A DNA stretch of 13,137 nt, taken from NCBI GenBank assembly GCA_025360665.1, contig JANYBU010000311.1:1-13137 (forward strand). Reading direction: 5' to 3'. Below the pieces are notes generated by a model. The model was not told the origin of the DNA and did not search any database. It saw nothing but the letters and a program-made list of their open reading frames with translations. This stretch comes from Nitrospira sp. (lineage in GTDB: Bacteria > Nitrospirota > Nitrospiria > Nitrospirales > Nitrospiraceae). Positions 5,327-11,989 of this stretch are shown here, in pieces (the first letter of the stretch is position 1; each line of letters starts with the position of its first letter). A program made the translations under genes and the position numbers.

Positions 5327-7984
5327 ATGTTTGATACCTCACGCCTGTGGCGACAATTTCTCAGCTCCTCCTGGCTCCAAGCCGGTGCCATGGGGCTGCT
5401 TGCGACTGTCCTGGCGTTCGGTCTGTGGGCCGCAGCCTCAACCACATTCACGGCTCTGGACTGGGCTGCGTACGATTTCTGGTTGACCGATCGCGCACCC
5501 ATCCCGGTAAGTCCGTCCCTTCTCATCGTCACACGGGATCCGGCCAGCGAAGAAGAGTTCGGCACCGGGCCATGGGACCGGGCCATCTTCGCACGCCTAC
5601 TGACCAGCGCGCATGAATCCGGAGCCCTCGCGATCGGCCTCGATCATCGCCTCGACCATGCCAGCCCGGCGCAGCTCGGCGGGGCGGCGAGCGATGCCCT
5701 GCTGCTGGAAGCCATAAGCACCGCCGGCCCCATCGTCGTGGTGCAGAGCCCTGACGCGACGTTTGCCTCGAACACAACCATCGTGGGCCATCTGCTGGTC
5801 ACAGCCCATTCCGATCACGTCGCACGAGCAGTGCCTGTGGCGGCAACCGGTGACAGGCAATCCGTCCCAGCCTTCGGGATTGCACTGTACGAGGCATTTC
5901 AACAACAAACCTCACCGATGAAGCCGTCTCTTTCAGAAGGAGGCACGGCCTCGCTCTTGGTCAACTATGTCGGCAATGGAACGATCGACGCCTTCCCAAC
6001 GGTCCCTATGTCATCCGTCTGGAACGCCATCGAGCATCACGAGAGCGATCGGCTCACCGAGTGGTTCAACGGCAAGGTTGTCGTGTTTCTTCCAAACCCG
6101 ATCGCGGGGGGAAGCTCACTCTTGTCCACGGGACAGACGGTCACCAGCTCGGTGGTCCATCTCCACGTCTTGAACATGCTGCTGACCGACAACCGGCTTT
6201 ACCAACTCGGCGCAGCCAGCCACTCTTTGATCACGCTGCTCGTAGCCGGGTTGGTCGCCTGGCTCCTGCTTCAGTTCCGAGGCACGACCAGCTTGCTCTT
6301 TGCCGGGATGGCCAGTGCCACATATGGAGCCCTCATTCTTCTCGCGCTCGTCGCAGCCCACTTGGTGCTTCCCCTTGCCATGCCTCTGACGGCCGCCCTG
6401 TTGGTACTCGTCGGCACGACCATTTGGAGTCACCTCACCGCTCATCAGCGGCTGATGCTCTTGGAACAGGACATGCTCCGCCTGCAGCAGGAAGCCGCCG
6501 CCGTGCGTGAAGCCTTAGTCCTGCGCGAGACCCGTGCAGAGACCTTGCAGGAAGATCTCGCCGTCGCGCGAACCGCCATCACGCAATCCACCGGCCGGCA
6601 GGAAGAGCTTACTCGCTCAACAGACCTACTTCGCACACAGCTCGCCGATGCCCAGACACAGGAAGAAGAAGCACGCAGAAAACTGGAAGGGCTCGAACAG
6701 CAATTGCACAGTCTGCGCGCTGCCACGAGTGAGCCCCTCGCGATAGGCGATGTGGAACTCGATCGCCTCAGGGACGAATGCCGGCAGCTAGGCATCATCA
6801 CCCAAGACGCCGGCCTCTTGCGCCTCTATCGGGATCTCAAGAAAGGGGCCAAGTCGCCTCTGACGGTCCTTGTACTCGGCGAACCGGGGACCGGGAAAGA
6901 ACTATTCGCCCGGGCGGTCCACCGGCTCAGTCCACGGACCGGCAAGACCTTCATCGCCGTCAATATGGCGGCCATCTCCCCTGAGCTCTTCGAAAGCGAA
7001 CTCTTCGGCCATAGCAAAGGCAGCTTCACCGGGGCCACAGCAGACCGGCGCGGCTATTTCGAGCTGGCGAACCACGGCACGATCTTCTTGGACGAAATCG
7101 GTGATCTACGCCTGGACCACCAGAGCAAGTTGCTGCGGGTGTTACAGGAAAGATCGTTCTATCGTGTCGGTGCGACGATCCCGACGACGGTAGATGTGCG
7201 TATCGTGGCCGCGACGAATCGCGACCTGCAGCGCGGCGTCTCCGAAGGCTGGTTCCGCGAGGATCTCTATTTCCGCCTGACAGGTCTCGTGTTCCGGCTG
7301 CCGCCGCTGCGCGAACGGACCGGCGACGTACTAATCCTCGCGGCGATCTTTCTCACCGAGATCGCCGGTCAGATGGGCAAGCCGGTACCGAAGCTTTCAA
7401 ACGAGGCGCTACGCGCCCTGGTGGAGCACGAGTGGAGGGGCAACGTGCGGGAGTTCCGGCATTGCCTAGAACAGGCCATCGCGCTCAACGACGGACCTTT
7501 GCTCACCAAAGAATCATTGCGACTCGGCAACGCATCCGCATCGCCCGCTGGTCAAGCCAAGCCGTCACAGATTCTTCCCGACCCGGCCAGCGATACGGCA
7601 GTATTGAATTGTCTGCGACAGCATGGATTCGACATGCAGGCAACGGCAAAGACGTTAGGCTGGGATAGAAGCACCGTCACACAACGATTGAAGGGCCTCA
7701 GCTTCCAGGCACTTGTCGAAGCTAACGGCAACCAGGCCCAAGCTGCGGCGACGTTGGCAGGCGATCCCTCCCTCACGAGGACGGTCGAACTCAAGCTGAT
7801 GGACTACTACGATCACCTCTTGACCACAATCCAACCTTTCGCAACCGTGGCGGAAGCCCTACTCGACTGCAAACGGCGATTCAAAAACCTGCCGGATCGA
7901 CATTTCCGCTCGGTGGAGACGTTGGTCCGACAATACTTTCGTCAGGACAAACCCACTTCACTCGAGTTGAGAAAAGGTTTCTGA
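5327..7984 (+). CDS. Membrane-bound sigma-54 activator with CHASE2-like sensor domain
   Basis: An 885-residue protein. Residues 16-40 are a first membrane helix. Residues 41-290 resemble a CHASE2 extracytoplasmic sensor (DWAAYDFWL near the start; FNGKVVVFL and VVHLHVLNMLL near the end). Three hydrophobic helices follow at about 298-316, 321-345 and 348-368, then a coiled coil at about 375-465. The sigma-54 AAA+ domain spans about 475-715: Walker A GEPGTGKE (518-525), the sigma-54 contact loop GSFTGA (565-570; Ser replaces the usual Ala), Walker B IFLDE (586-590), and arginines in FREDLYFRL (642-651). A Fis-like helix-turn-helix lies at about 757-790, followed by an extra 95-residue region with a second HTH-like stretch (ALVEANGNQAQAAATLAGD). 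The start has AGGA 9 bases upstream. The family activates RNA polymerase-sigma-54 by ATP hydrolysis; the signal and targets are unknown. No partner kinase is adjacent, so direct membrane sensing is inferred. Confidence 0.9.
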   Translation: MFDTSRLWRQFLSSSWLQAGAMGLLATVLAFGLWAAASTTFTALDWAAYDFWLTDRAPIPVSPSLLIVTRDPASEEEFGTGPWDRAIFARLLTSAHESGALAIGLDHRLDHASPAQLGGAASDALLLEAISTAGPIVVVQSPDATFASNTTIVGHLLVTAHSDHVARAVPVAATGDRQSVPAFGIALYEAFQQQTSPMKPSLSEGGTASLLVNYVGNGTIDAFPTVPMSSVWNAIEHHESDRLTEWFNGKVVVFLPNPIAGGSSLLSTGQTVTSSVVHLHVLNMLLTDNRLYQLGAASHSLITLLVAGLVAWLLLQFRGTTSLLFAGMASATYGALILLALVAAHLVLPLAMPLTAALLVLVGTTIWSHLTAHQRLMLLEQDMLRLQQEAAAVREALVLRETRAETLQEDLAVARTAITQSTGRQEELTRSTDLLRTQLADAQTQEEEARRKLEGLEQQLHSLRAATSEPLAIGDVELDRLRDECRQLGIITQDAGLLRLYRDLKKGAKSPLTVLVLGEPGTGKELFARAVHRLSPRTGKTFIAVNMAAISPELFESELFGHSKGSFTGATADRRGYFELANHGTIFLDEIGDLRLDHQSKLLRVLQERSFYRVGATIPTTVDVRIVAATNRDLQRGVSEGWFREDLYFRLTGLVFRLPPLRERTGDVLILAAIFLTEIAGQMGKPVPKLSNEALRALVEHEWRGNVREFRHCLEQAIALNDGPLLTKESLRLGNASASPAGQAKPSQILPDPASDTAVLNCLRQHGFDMQATAKTLGWDRSTVTQRLKGLSFQALVEANGNQAQAAATLAGDPSLTRTVELKLMDYYDHLLTTIQPFATVAEALLDCKRRFKNLPDRHFRSVETLVRQYFRQDKPTSLELRKGF

Positions 7985-8007
7985 CGCATGCCCCCCTCTT
8001 CATATCT

Positions 8008-8232
8008 TCACACAGCGAGAATTGGGTGATTGAGTCGGCTGCTGGCGAATCGAAGGCAAGCCGAGATATCTTCCGCTTCGAGATCCGGCAGTTCTTCGAG
8101 AACTTGCTGCTGAGTGAGCCCAGCCGCAAGAAGATCGAGCACGTCGATCACCCGAATCCGCATTCCACGGATGCAGGGCCGCCCTCCGCACTGTGCTGGA
8201 TTGGCAGTGATGCGTTCGACGAGTTCAGCCAT
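8008..8232 (-). CDS. DUF433 family protein (VapB-like antitoxin type)
   Basis: A 74-residue protein with the DUF433 signature CGGRPCIRGMRIRVIDVL at 15-32, the GLTQQQVLEELPDL segment at 38-51 and EDISACLRFA at 54-63. The family has a winged or helix-turn-helix fold and is commonly the antitoxin partner of a PIN-like DUF5615 toxin encoded immediately downstream. No such toxin exists here: the gene ends 24 bases from the stop codon of the convergent sigma-54 activator gene. There is no clear ribosome-binding site before the ATG (the upstream sequence is AATTTTTTCATC). It is either a solitary regulator or a relic antitoxin. Confidence 0.85.
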   Translation of the reverse strand: MAELVERITANPAQCGGRPCIRGMRIRVIDVLDLLAAGLTQQQVLEELPDLEAEDISACLRFASSRLNHPILAV

Positions 8233-8280
8233 GATGAAAAAATTCGCAAACGCCCGTTCCCACTAGCAGCCCTGCCTTAG

Positions 8281-8478
8281 TTAGGCTCCGATCTGCCTGA
8301 AGGAGAAATTTGGAATATCCGCTCGCTCCTTGGCATGTTCAATGGTCATGGCGCAGATATTTCCGTCTTTGTCGATATCGAGCTGGGTGTTCTCATCGAG
8401 ATCCCTAGTCTCTGCCACTTCTGCGGTTCTGAATTCTATGTGAAGCGTGTCGGTGTCCTGAAAATACTTGATGGTCAT
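8281..8478 (-). CDS. DUF2283 family protein
   Basis: A 65-residue protein matching the DUF2283 pattern: an N-terminal beta strand KYFQDTDTLHIEF, the ETRDLDENTQLDIDKDGNI core (residues 23-41) and a C-terminal VPNFSF-like end (IPNFSFRQIGA). In many genomes this family sits next to a DUF4258 gene and is treated as a possible antitoxin-like partner. No DUF4258 gene is present here. The start is well supported by AGGAG about eight bases upstream. The gene follows the ribbon-helix-helix antitoxin gene by 21 bases, so both are likely on one transcript. The molecular function is unknown. Confidence 0.88.
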   Translation of the reverse strand: MTIKYFQDTDTLHIEFRTAEVAETRDLDENTQLDIDKDGNICAMTIEHAKERADIPNFSFRQIGA

Positions 8479-8499
8479 GGCTGAATCTCCTGGAACACG

Positions 8500-8826
8500 C
8501 TATGCAGCGGTGCGCTTGCGTGCCGTCCGTCTCGCAGGCAACGTCAAGCTCGATCGCTGTTCGCGTAGACGTCCAGTCGCAAACTTGTGCAGCACACTCG
8601 CCATGAGCGTCTGGTATGGGATGCCCTCTTCAGCCGCTCGGGCCTGAATATCAGCGAGGTCCAGCGAAGACATACGGATATTAACGCGTTGGTTTTTTGA
8701 CAACGTGGCTCGCGCGTACTCTCGATATCGTCGCAATGACGCTTCTGAGGTAACAACTGACTTGAGCTCACCGCGCTCATATTGAGCGAGAATGTCTTTT
8801 TCGTCTTGATCCAACTTCTTCTTCAT
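8500..8826 (-). CDS. Ribbon-helix-helix (CopG/BrnA-like) antitoxin
   Basis: A 108-residue protein with an N-terminal charged helix (KLDQDEKDILAQYERGE, residues 4-20) and then a predicted ribbon-helix-helix DNA-binding unit. Its strand is RVNIRMS (47-53), with helices around LADIQARAAEEG and YQTLMASVLHKFATGRL. This layout matches the CopG-type antitoxins paired with BrnT-like toxins, which bind the toxin and repress their own promoter. The start codon overlaps the stop of the toxin frame (ATGA), the standard toxin-first arrangement. The tail (about 88-108) is rich in Arg, Ala and Thr and poorly conserved in character. The gene looks intact although its toxin is not. Confidence 0.87.
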   Translation of the reverse strand: MKKKLDQDEKDILAQYERGELKSVVTSEASLRRYREYARATLSKNQRVNIRMSSLDLADIQARAAEEGIPYQTLMASVLHKFATGRLREQRSSLTLPARRTARKRTAA

Positions 8827-9111
8827 TTTCCACCTCTTCTACCATAGTCCCGCGTGGCCTTTCGGCTCGGGATGACCGTCTTGAGAAAGATGTGTTCAGG
8901 CCCCTCGACGTGGGGTACGAGATACACATACTCCATCACAAGCACAACCAACATTTTTTGATTCGGATATCGCCTCGGATTCGGATGGGCAAGCACGTCA
9001 AGAAGCCCGCCCGATTCAAGGGCCAGAACGACGTCCTCAAATGAAACCCCTCTTGACTGCTTGAGTTGCTCGTTCTTTTCCTCATTCCAACGCTATGTCT
9101 TCACAGCGCAT
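8823..9111 (-). pseudogene. BrnT-like toxin gene with a frameshift near its 5' end
   Basis: The minus-strand frame from 9092 to 8823 encodes 89 residues typical of BrnT/RelE-like toxins that partner CopG antitoxins: NEEKNEQLKQSRGVSFEDVV, then SGGLLDVLAHPNP, YPNQKMLVV, YVYLVPHVEG and FLKTVIPSRKATRDY. The frame has no usable start codon, and a TAG lies directly before it (9095-9093). An ATG at 9111 opens another frame reading MRCEDIALE and then hits TGA. These two frames would join if one GGAAT had been lost from a tandem GGAATGGAAT, because family members carry E-W-N-E-E-K at this point. The gene overlaps the antitoxin start by four bases. The toxin is probably inactive unless translation restarts or shifts; a sequencing error is the alternative. 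Confidence 0.75.
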
Positions 9112-9526
9112 GATAACTCAACGTGTGCCTTTTGTCATCAGGTGAACGGCGACAACACCTCAGCCGACGAAGCCCGCCTCGACTACAAACCTCGTGACCG
9201 GATCGCTTTGACGGACGTGCAGCCTTCCGCTAAGTCAGTGTTCATGCCGGCCCCTCATTCCAGGACATGACATAGTAATACGAAGTTGTATTGGCTTTCT
9301 TCTTCGTGAAACAACCGCTCTCTGCTAGAGTTCTCGGCATGAGTCCATGGCACATTAGGACCTAACTGCTTCTATGGTCACATCGGCTCCTATCAGCACT
9401 GTGTTACCTCTGCCGGGACTCGCGGTGGAGTAGAGCTGGTGAACGTCTGATAGGAGCTTGGTGGTTGGCAGCCGTCGTTGTGCATGGGCGTCGGGTTGCA
9501 CGAGAAGACAGAAGAATGGGGTGAGC
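9112..9526. other. Intergenic region without a supported gene
   Basis: These 415 bases separate the divergent toxin remnant and the retropepsin-like gene. Short open frames exist in it (for example plus strand 9061-9270 with a CAFC motif, and minus strand 9355-9654), but none has a ribosome-binding site with recognisable protein character. An 11-bp inverted repeat lies at 9386-9457. Promoters for both flanking genes should be here, but I find no convincing pair of -35 and -10 boxes. Confidence 0.5.
9386..9457. repeat. Perfect 11-bp inverted repeat upstream of the retropepsin-like gene
   Basis: GCTCCTATCAG at 9386-9396 is the exact reverse complement of CTGATAGGAGC at 9447-9457, with 50 bases between. 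CAC next to the left arm can pair with GTG a few bases inside the right arm. It ends 69 bases before the start codon at 9527. It could be a leader RNA hairpin, a protein-binding pair, or the ends of a very small insertion. Confidence 0.6.
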
Positions 9527-10435
9527 ATGTCTATAACTTCCCTAAGTGCCCTCGTCGTGGTTCTGCTCTCGTTCTTTTCATCTGCGTTCGCCGGAGACTT
9601 GGTGCAATGGACAGATGAGAAAGGCACGCTGCATTTCTCTGATTCTCTGGACACCGTTCCAGCGAAGTATCGAGGCCAAGCGAAGCTGGAGAAATTTAAA
9701 GAAGAGAAATTACCGCAGCGATCTCACTCGGAAGGAACTCGCGCTGGCTCAGACGGCCGCATACTTCAGAGCATGCTTGAGAGTTGGGGAGAGAAGCCCA
9801 AGCTCAATAGTTATGAAGTATCGTTCGAAGCCTATGAGGGAGCAGCACAACGAGTTATTGTGTCCGTCACGTTCAACGATTCTGTGACCGTTCCTATGCT
9901 CATCGACACAGGCGCCCCTGGCTTGATTCTTTCACCCCAGCTTGCAAAAAAACTTGGAATCTTCGGTAATGACGAGGGAATGGTCCTGACCATAGCAGGT
10001 GGCATCGGCGGAAGGACTCCTGCGATCCGTACTTTCATTGATAAGGTTCAGGTGGGAGGAGCGAAGGATAGTTTTATCCCTGCCACTGTTGTCCCTTCAA
10101 TATCTCCTTCATGGGAGGGACTCATCGGTATGGATTTCATGTCCAAGTACTCGTTTAAAATCGATCCTGTAAAGCAGGTGGTTGTCTTCGAAGAGCTGTC
10201 TCCTGATCCGAACTCGCCAGGTGGGCACAACGAGCGATGGTGGCGAGGCCTCTTCAAAGAATTTCACTCCTTACGCGCTGTATGGAAGAACTACGCAACA
10301 AATCTCACCAAGACGGGAGCCTTCAACACACCTCAAAGGGAATTCGCAGACCGACAAAAGAAAGAGGCTGATAAACTGCTCGGTAAGCTCGATCGACATG
10401 CCAGCGAGCATTCTGTCCCCCAGAACTGGCGGTAG
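9527..10435 (+). CDS. Exported DUF4124 plus retropepsin-like aspartic protease
   Basis: A 302-residue protein. The start at 9527 has GGGGTGAG just upstream and yields a clear signal peptide (SLSALVVVLLSFFSSAFAG, cleavage near residue 22). Residues 24-50 (LVQWTDEKGTLHFSDS, TVPAKYRG) form a DUF4124 domain, a small envelope-associated module. Residues about 98-225 form a retropepsin-like domain: catalytic LIDTGAPG (Asp127-Thr-Gly), a flap-like region with AGGIGG (157-162), and GLIGMDFM (198-205), corresponding to the hydrophobic-hydrophobic-Gly motif. Such single-domain proteases act as dimers. The C-terminal 75 residues are charged and contain paired Trp residues; I do not recognise them. The gene runs into a convergent small gene with only 4 bases between the stop codons. 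The substrate is unknown. Confidence 0.87.
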   Translation: MSITSLSALVVVLLSFFSSAFAGDLVQWTDEKGTLHFSDSLDTVPAKYRGQAKLEKFKEEKLPQRSHSEGTRAGSDGRILQSMLESWGEKPKLNSYEVSFEAYEGAAQRVIVSVTFNDSVTVPMLIDTGAPGLILSPQLAKKLGIFGNDEGMVLTIAGGIGGRTPAIRTFIDKVQVGGAKDSFIPATVVPSISPSWEGLIGMDFMSKYSFKIDPVKQVVVFEELSPDPNSPGGHNERWWRGLFKEFHSLRAVWKNYATNLTKTGAFNTPQREFADRQKKEADKLLGKLDRHASEHSVPQNWR

Positions 10436-10439
10436 CATT

Positions 10440-10877
10440 TCACCGGCAAGTTGGGTCGGCGAGGGCAGGATCAAACGCGTCATCGTGGACTTCCAAGATG
10501 AGTTCGTACGGAGACATGGGCGAGAAATTGGAGCGCAACGCAATGCGCTTCCCGACTACATTGTTTTGCGCGCTCTGCTCAATCAACGTCGCGAGACGCA
10601 GAAGCTCCACCAACGGACCTCCAATCCACTGCTCAGTGATTTCCGTTTGATGCGAGGTTCCCACTTCGAGATTCATGGCCGGTCCGAACTGGGTGTATTC
10701 CGACAGCCTATCGTTCGCCGGATTGGAGGCGTACTTGCGTATCTCGGATGCGAACTTCCTCAAGCCCTTCACCGACCCGACAATGCGCCACTCTTTCGCA
10801 GCATCGTTTCGACCGCAGAAAAACCCTAGCTCGCGCCATGCCCGGCGCGTCGCTTCATTGGTTGCTTCGCTCGGCAC
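10440..10877 (-). CDS. Small conserved-looking protein of unknown function (possibly Imm32-like)
   Basis: A 145-residue protein starting at GTG (10877), chosen because a strong AGGAGGA lies 6 bases upstream. Visible features are a strand-like EWRIVGS at 29-35, a helix GLRKFASEIRKYASNP (38-53), FGPAMNLEV (64-72), EITEQWIGGPLVELLRLATLIE (79-100) and SPYELILEVHDD FDP near the end. The alternating strand-helix pattern and the WRIVG-GL start recall Imm32-type immunity proteins. I hold this only as a weak suggestion, since no toxin gene lies nearby. A fragment of the 124-bp repeat lies just 18 bases upstream of the start codon, so its promoter must lie in or beyond repeat sequence. Confidence 0.65.
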   Translation of the reverse strand: MPSEATNEATRRAWRELGFFCGRNDAAKEWRIVGSVKGLRKFASEIRKYASNPANDRLSEYTQFGPAMNLEVGTSHQTEITEQWIGGPLVELLRLATLIEQSAQNNVVGKRIALRSNFSPMSPYELILEVHDDAFDPALADPTCR

Positions 10878-10895
10878 TACGTTCCTCCTCTAGCC

Positions 10896-10918
10896 GGATG
10901 CTGAAAAAGTCCGCCAGC
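10896..10918. repeat. Fragment of the 124-bp palindromic repeat (left end only)
   Basis: These 23 bases are identical to 5118-5140. The match stops abruptly after CCGCCAGC, and the other half of the palindrome is missing. It is immediately followed by the G/T-rich inverted repeat. Confidence 0.85.
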
Positions 10919-10942
10919 CCGACTTGTTCATTTGGTCTGTTC

Positions 10943-11032
10943 GGTCTGTCTCGTTTAATTGGTTTGTTTGGTTTGTCTTGTTTATTTGGTTGAACCAGAC
11001 CAACCAGAGAGACCAGATGAACCAGACAGACC
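10943..11032. repeat. Long imperfect inverted repeat with strand-biased arms
   Basis: The left arm 10943-10980 is almost entirely G and T with some C (GGTCTGTCTCG, GGTTTGTTTGG). The right arm 10995-11032 is its imperfect reverse complement (CCAGACC, CCAGAGAGACCAG, CCAGACAGACC). By eye about 29 of 38 positions pair, with several mismatches allowing G-U pairs in RNA. The loop is about 14 bases. Within each arm a GGTCT/GGTTT-like unit recurs irregularly. No convincing gene covers it; open frames through it encode low-complexity peptides. The surrounding gene-free stretch 10878-11121 contains nothing else I can identify. Confidence 0.75.
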
Positions 11033-11121
11033 GGGTTTGTCCCAGACCTATAAACCAATGAAATTCCGGCGTGCGCACAGATTTTTTCCACAGCCAGTTC
11101 GGAACAATGAAAAGAGTCAGT

Positions 11122-11885
11122 CTAACTTTCAAGCAACGATCGAAACATGATTACCGAATCCTGATAAGTCCCGTCGTTCTTCCGCACCGCGCCGGGGATC
11201 ACGCCCAGTTCTTTAAAGCCAAGTTTTTTCCAGAGACGGCGTCCGACCACATTTTCAGAAAACACAAGGTTGAAGATCACGCTCCGGTAGCCGAGCTGCC
11301 TGGCGTAGGCCAGCATCGTGGCGCCCAACAGCCAACTTGGCCCACATTATTCATGAGCACTTCTGCTGCAATCGCGGATTCGCCGCTACGACAAGCCTGG
11401 ACGCGGTGGCCCGGCGTCCAGGCAGGCGGGCTCGCCGCTCGGTCGGTCAACATACTGTTTCAAGTATGCTTCCCTCCCTCACGGCTCCGCGCGCCTGTCT
11501 CGCTCGGCGACTGCGCGATTTCGCGACGAACCGTCATGAATAATGCGGGCTAACCTTTGTTGCGCCAGTCCGGCGCCACGATAAAGCCGGCGTTCGCCAC
11601 TTGTCTAGCCCGCCCAGGCCAGTTCGGCTTGAGGTAGAACGCCCCGACCATGCCTGCTGCATGAGCACGGTCCGGCATATAAGCCGCCACTGTGCTCTTG
11701 CCGCGAATCCAATAGTCCATGAAGTCGTCCTGATCCGGAAACCGGTCATGCGGGTACGACGTCCCCTCCTCGACAATCACCCGGTAGAGCCGTCGCAGAG
11801 GCTCAATATCCTGGTTGTCGGCCAGTACCAACTGAACCGGCGAACCGTCTTTGAGTTTCGCGTCGATGGGAAATGTGAGACTCAT
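11122..11885 (-). pseudogene. GNAT acetyltransferase gene split by a miniature element
   Basis: Minus-strand codons from 11885 encode the first 111 residues of a GNAT acetyltransferase (MSLTFPIDAKLKDGSPVQ onwards, with GMVGAFYLKPNW and the start of motif A, FIVAPDWRNKG). They end at a TAG that belongs to an inserted element. The remainder resumes beyond it at about 11328 (GATMLAYARQLGYRSVIF, then ENVVGRRLWKKLGFKELG) and ends at 11122. Joining RNKG to GATML restores the acetyl-CoA-binding R-x-x-G-x-G/A loop and a protein of about 180 residues, normal for the family. The insertion falls within the cofactor loop, so the enzyme is certainly inactive. A paralogous N-terminus lies at 12767-12979. 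The substrate is unknown. Confidence 0.9.
11337..11553. mobile_element. 217-bp miniature inverted-repeat element (MITE-like)
   Basis: The terminal inverted repeats are TTGGCCCACATTATTCATGA (11337-11356) and the reverse complement of 11534-11553, TTAGCCCGCATTATTCATGA, matching at 18 of 20 positions. The element interrupts the acetyltransferase reading frame, which shows that it inserted. It encodes no transposase. Internally it carries two short hairpins: CCTGGACGC/GCGTCCAGG (11396-11404, 11414-11422) and CATACT/AGTATG (11451-11456, 11463-11468). A related right end lies at 1-85. I see no clean target-site duplication; about seven extra bases remain beside the left end. Confidence 0.85.
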
Positions 11886-11989
11886 CTTACTGAGCCTTCG
11901 CCGTCCAGGAATTCAACGGGTCTGGTCGATCAGAAAAGACTCCCGACCATTTTTCTTTCTCTTAAGGCAAACAAACATAGGCACTGGAC

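Noticed and set aside
9061..9270. Plus-strand frame with a CAFC motif as a zinc-binding remnant
   Set aside because: It starts inside the toxin gene on the opposite strand, has only one Cys pair, and I recognise no family.
9465..9484. TTGGCA ... TTGTGC as a possible sigma-54 promoter before the retropepsin-like gene
   Set aside because: The GG and GC pairs are not 10 bases apart as required for -24/-12 promoters.
10182..10829. Plus-strand open frame of 215 residues overlapping the retropepsin-like gene end and the small minus-strand gene
   Set aside because: It overlaps two better-supported genes in other frames, and the translated sequence has no coherent features.
10855..11091. Minus-strand frame with repeated short residue patterns (DRPNRPNEQ-like), a possible repeat protein
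   Set aside because: It is simply the translation of the G/T-A/C inverted repeat, with no start signal and no length beyond the repeat.
11396..11468. Hairpins as a small RNA or attachment site
   Set aside because: They lie inside the miniature element, and nothing further supports a separate function.
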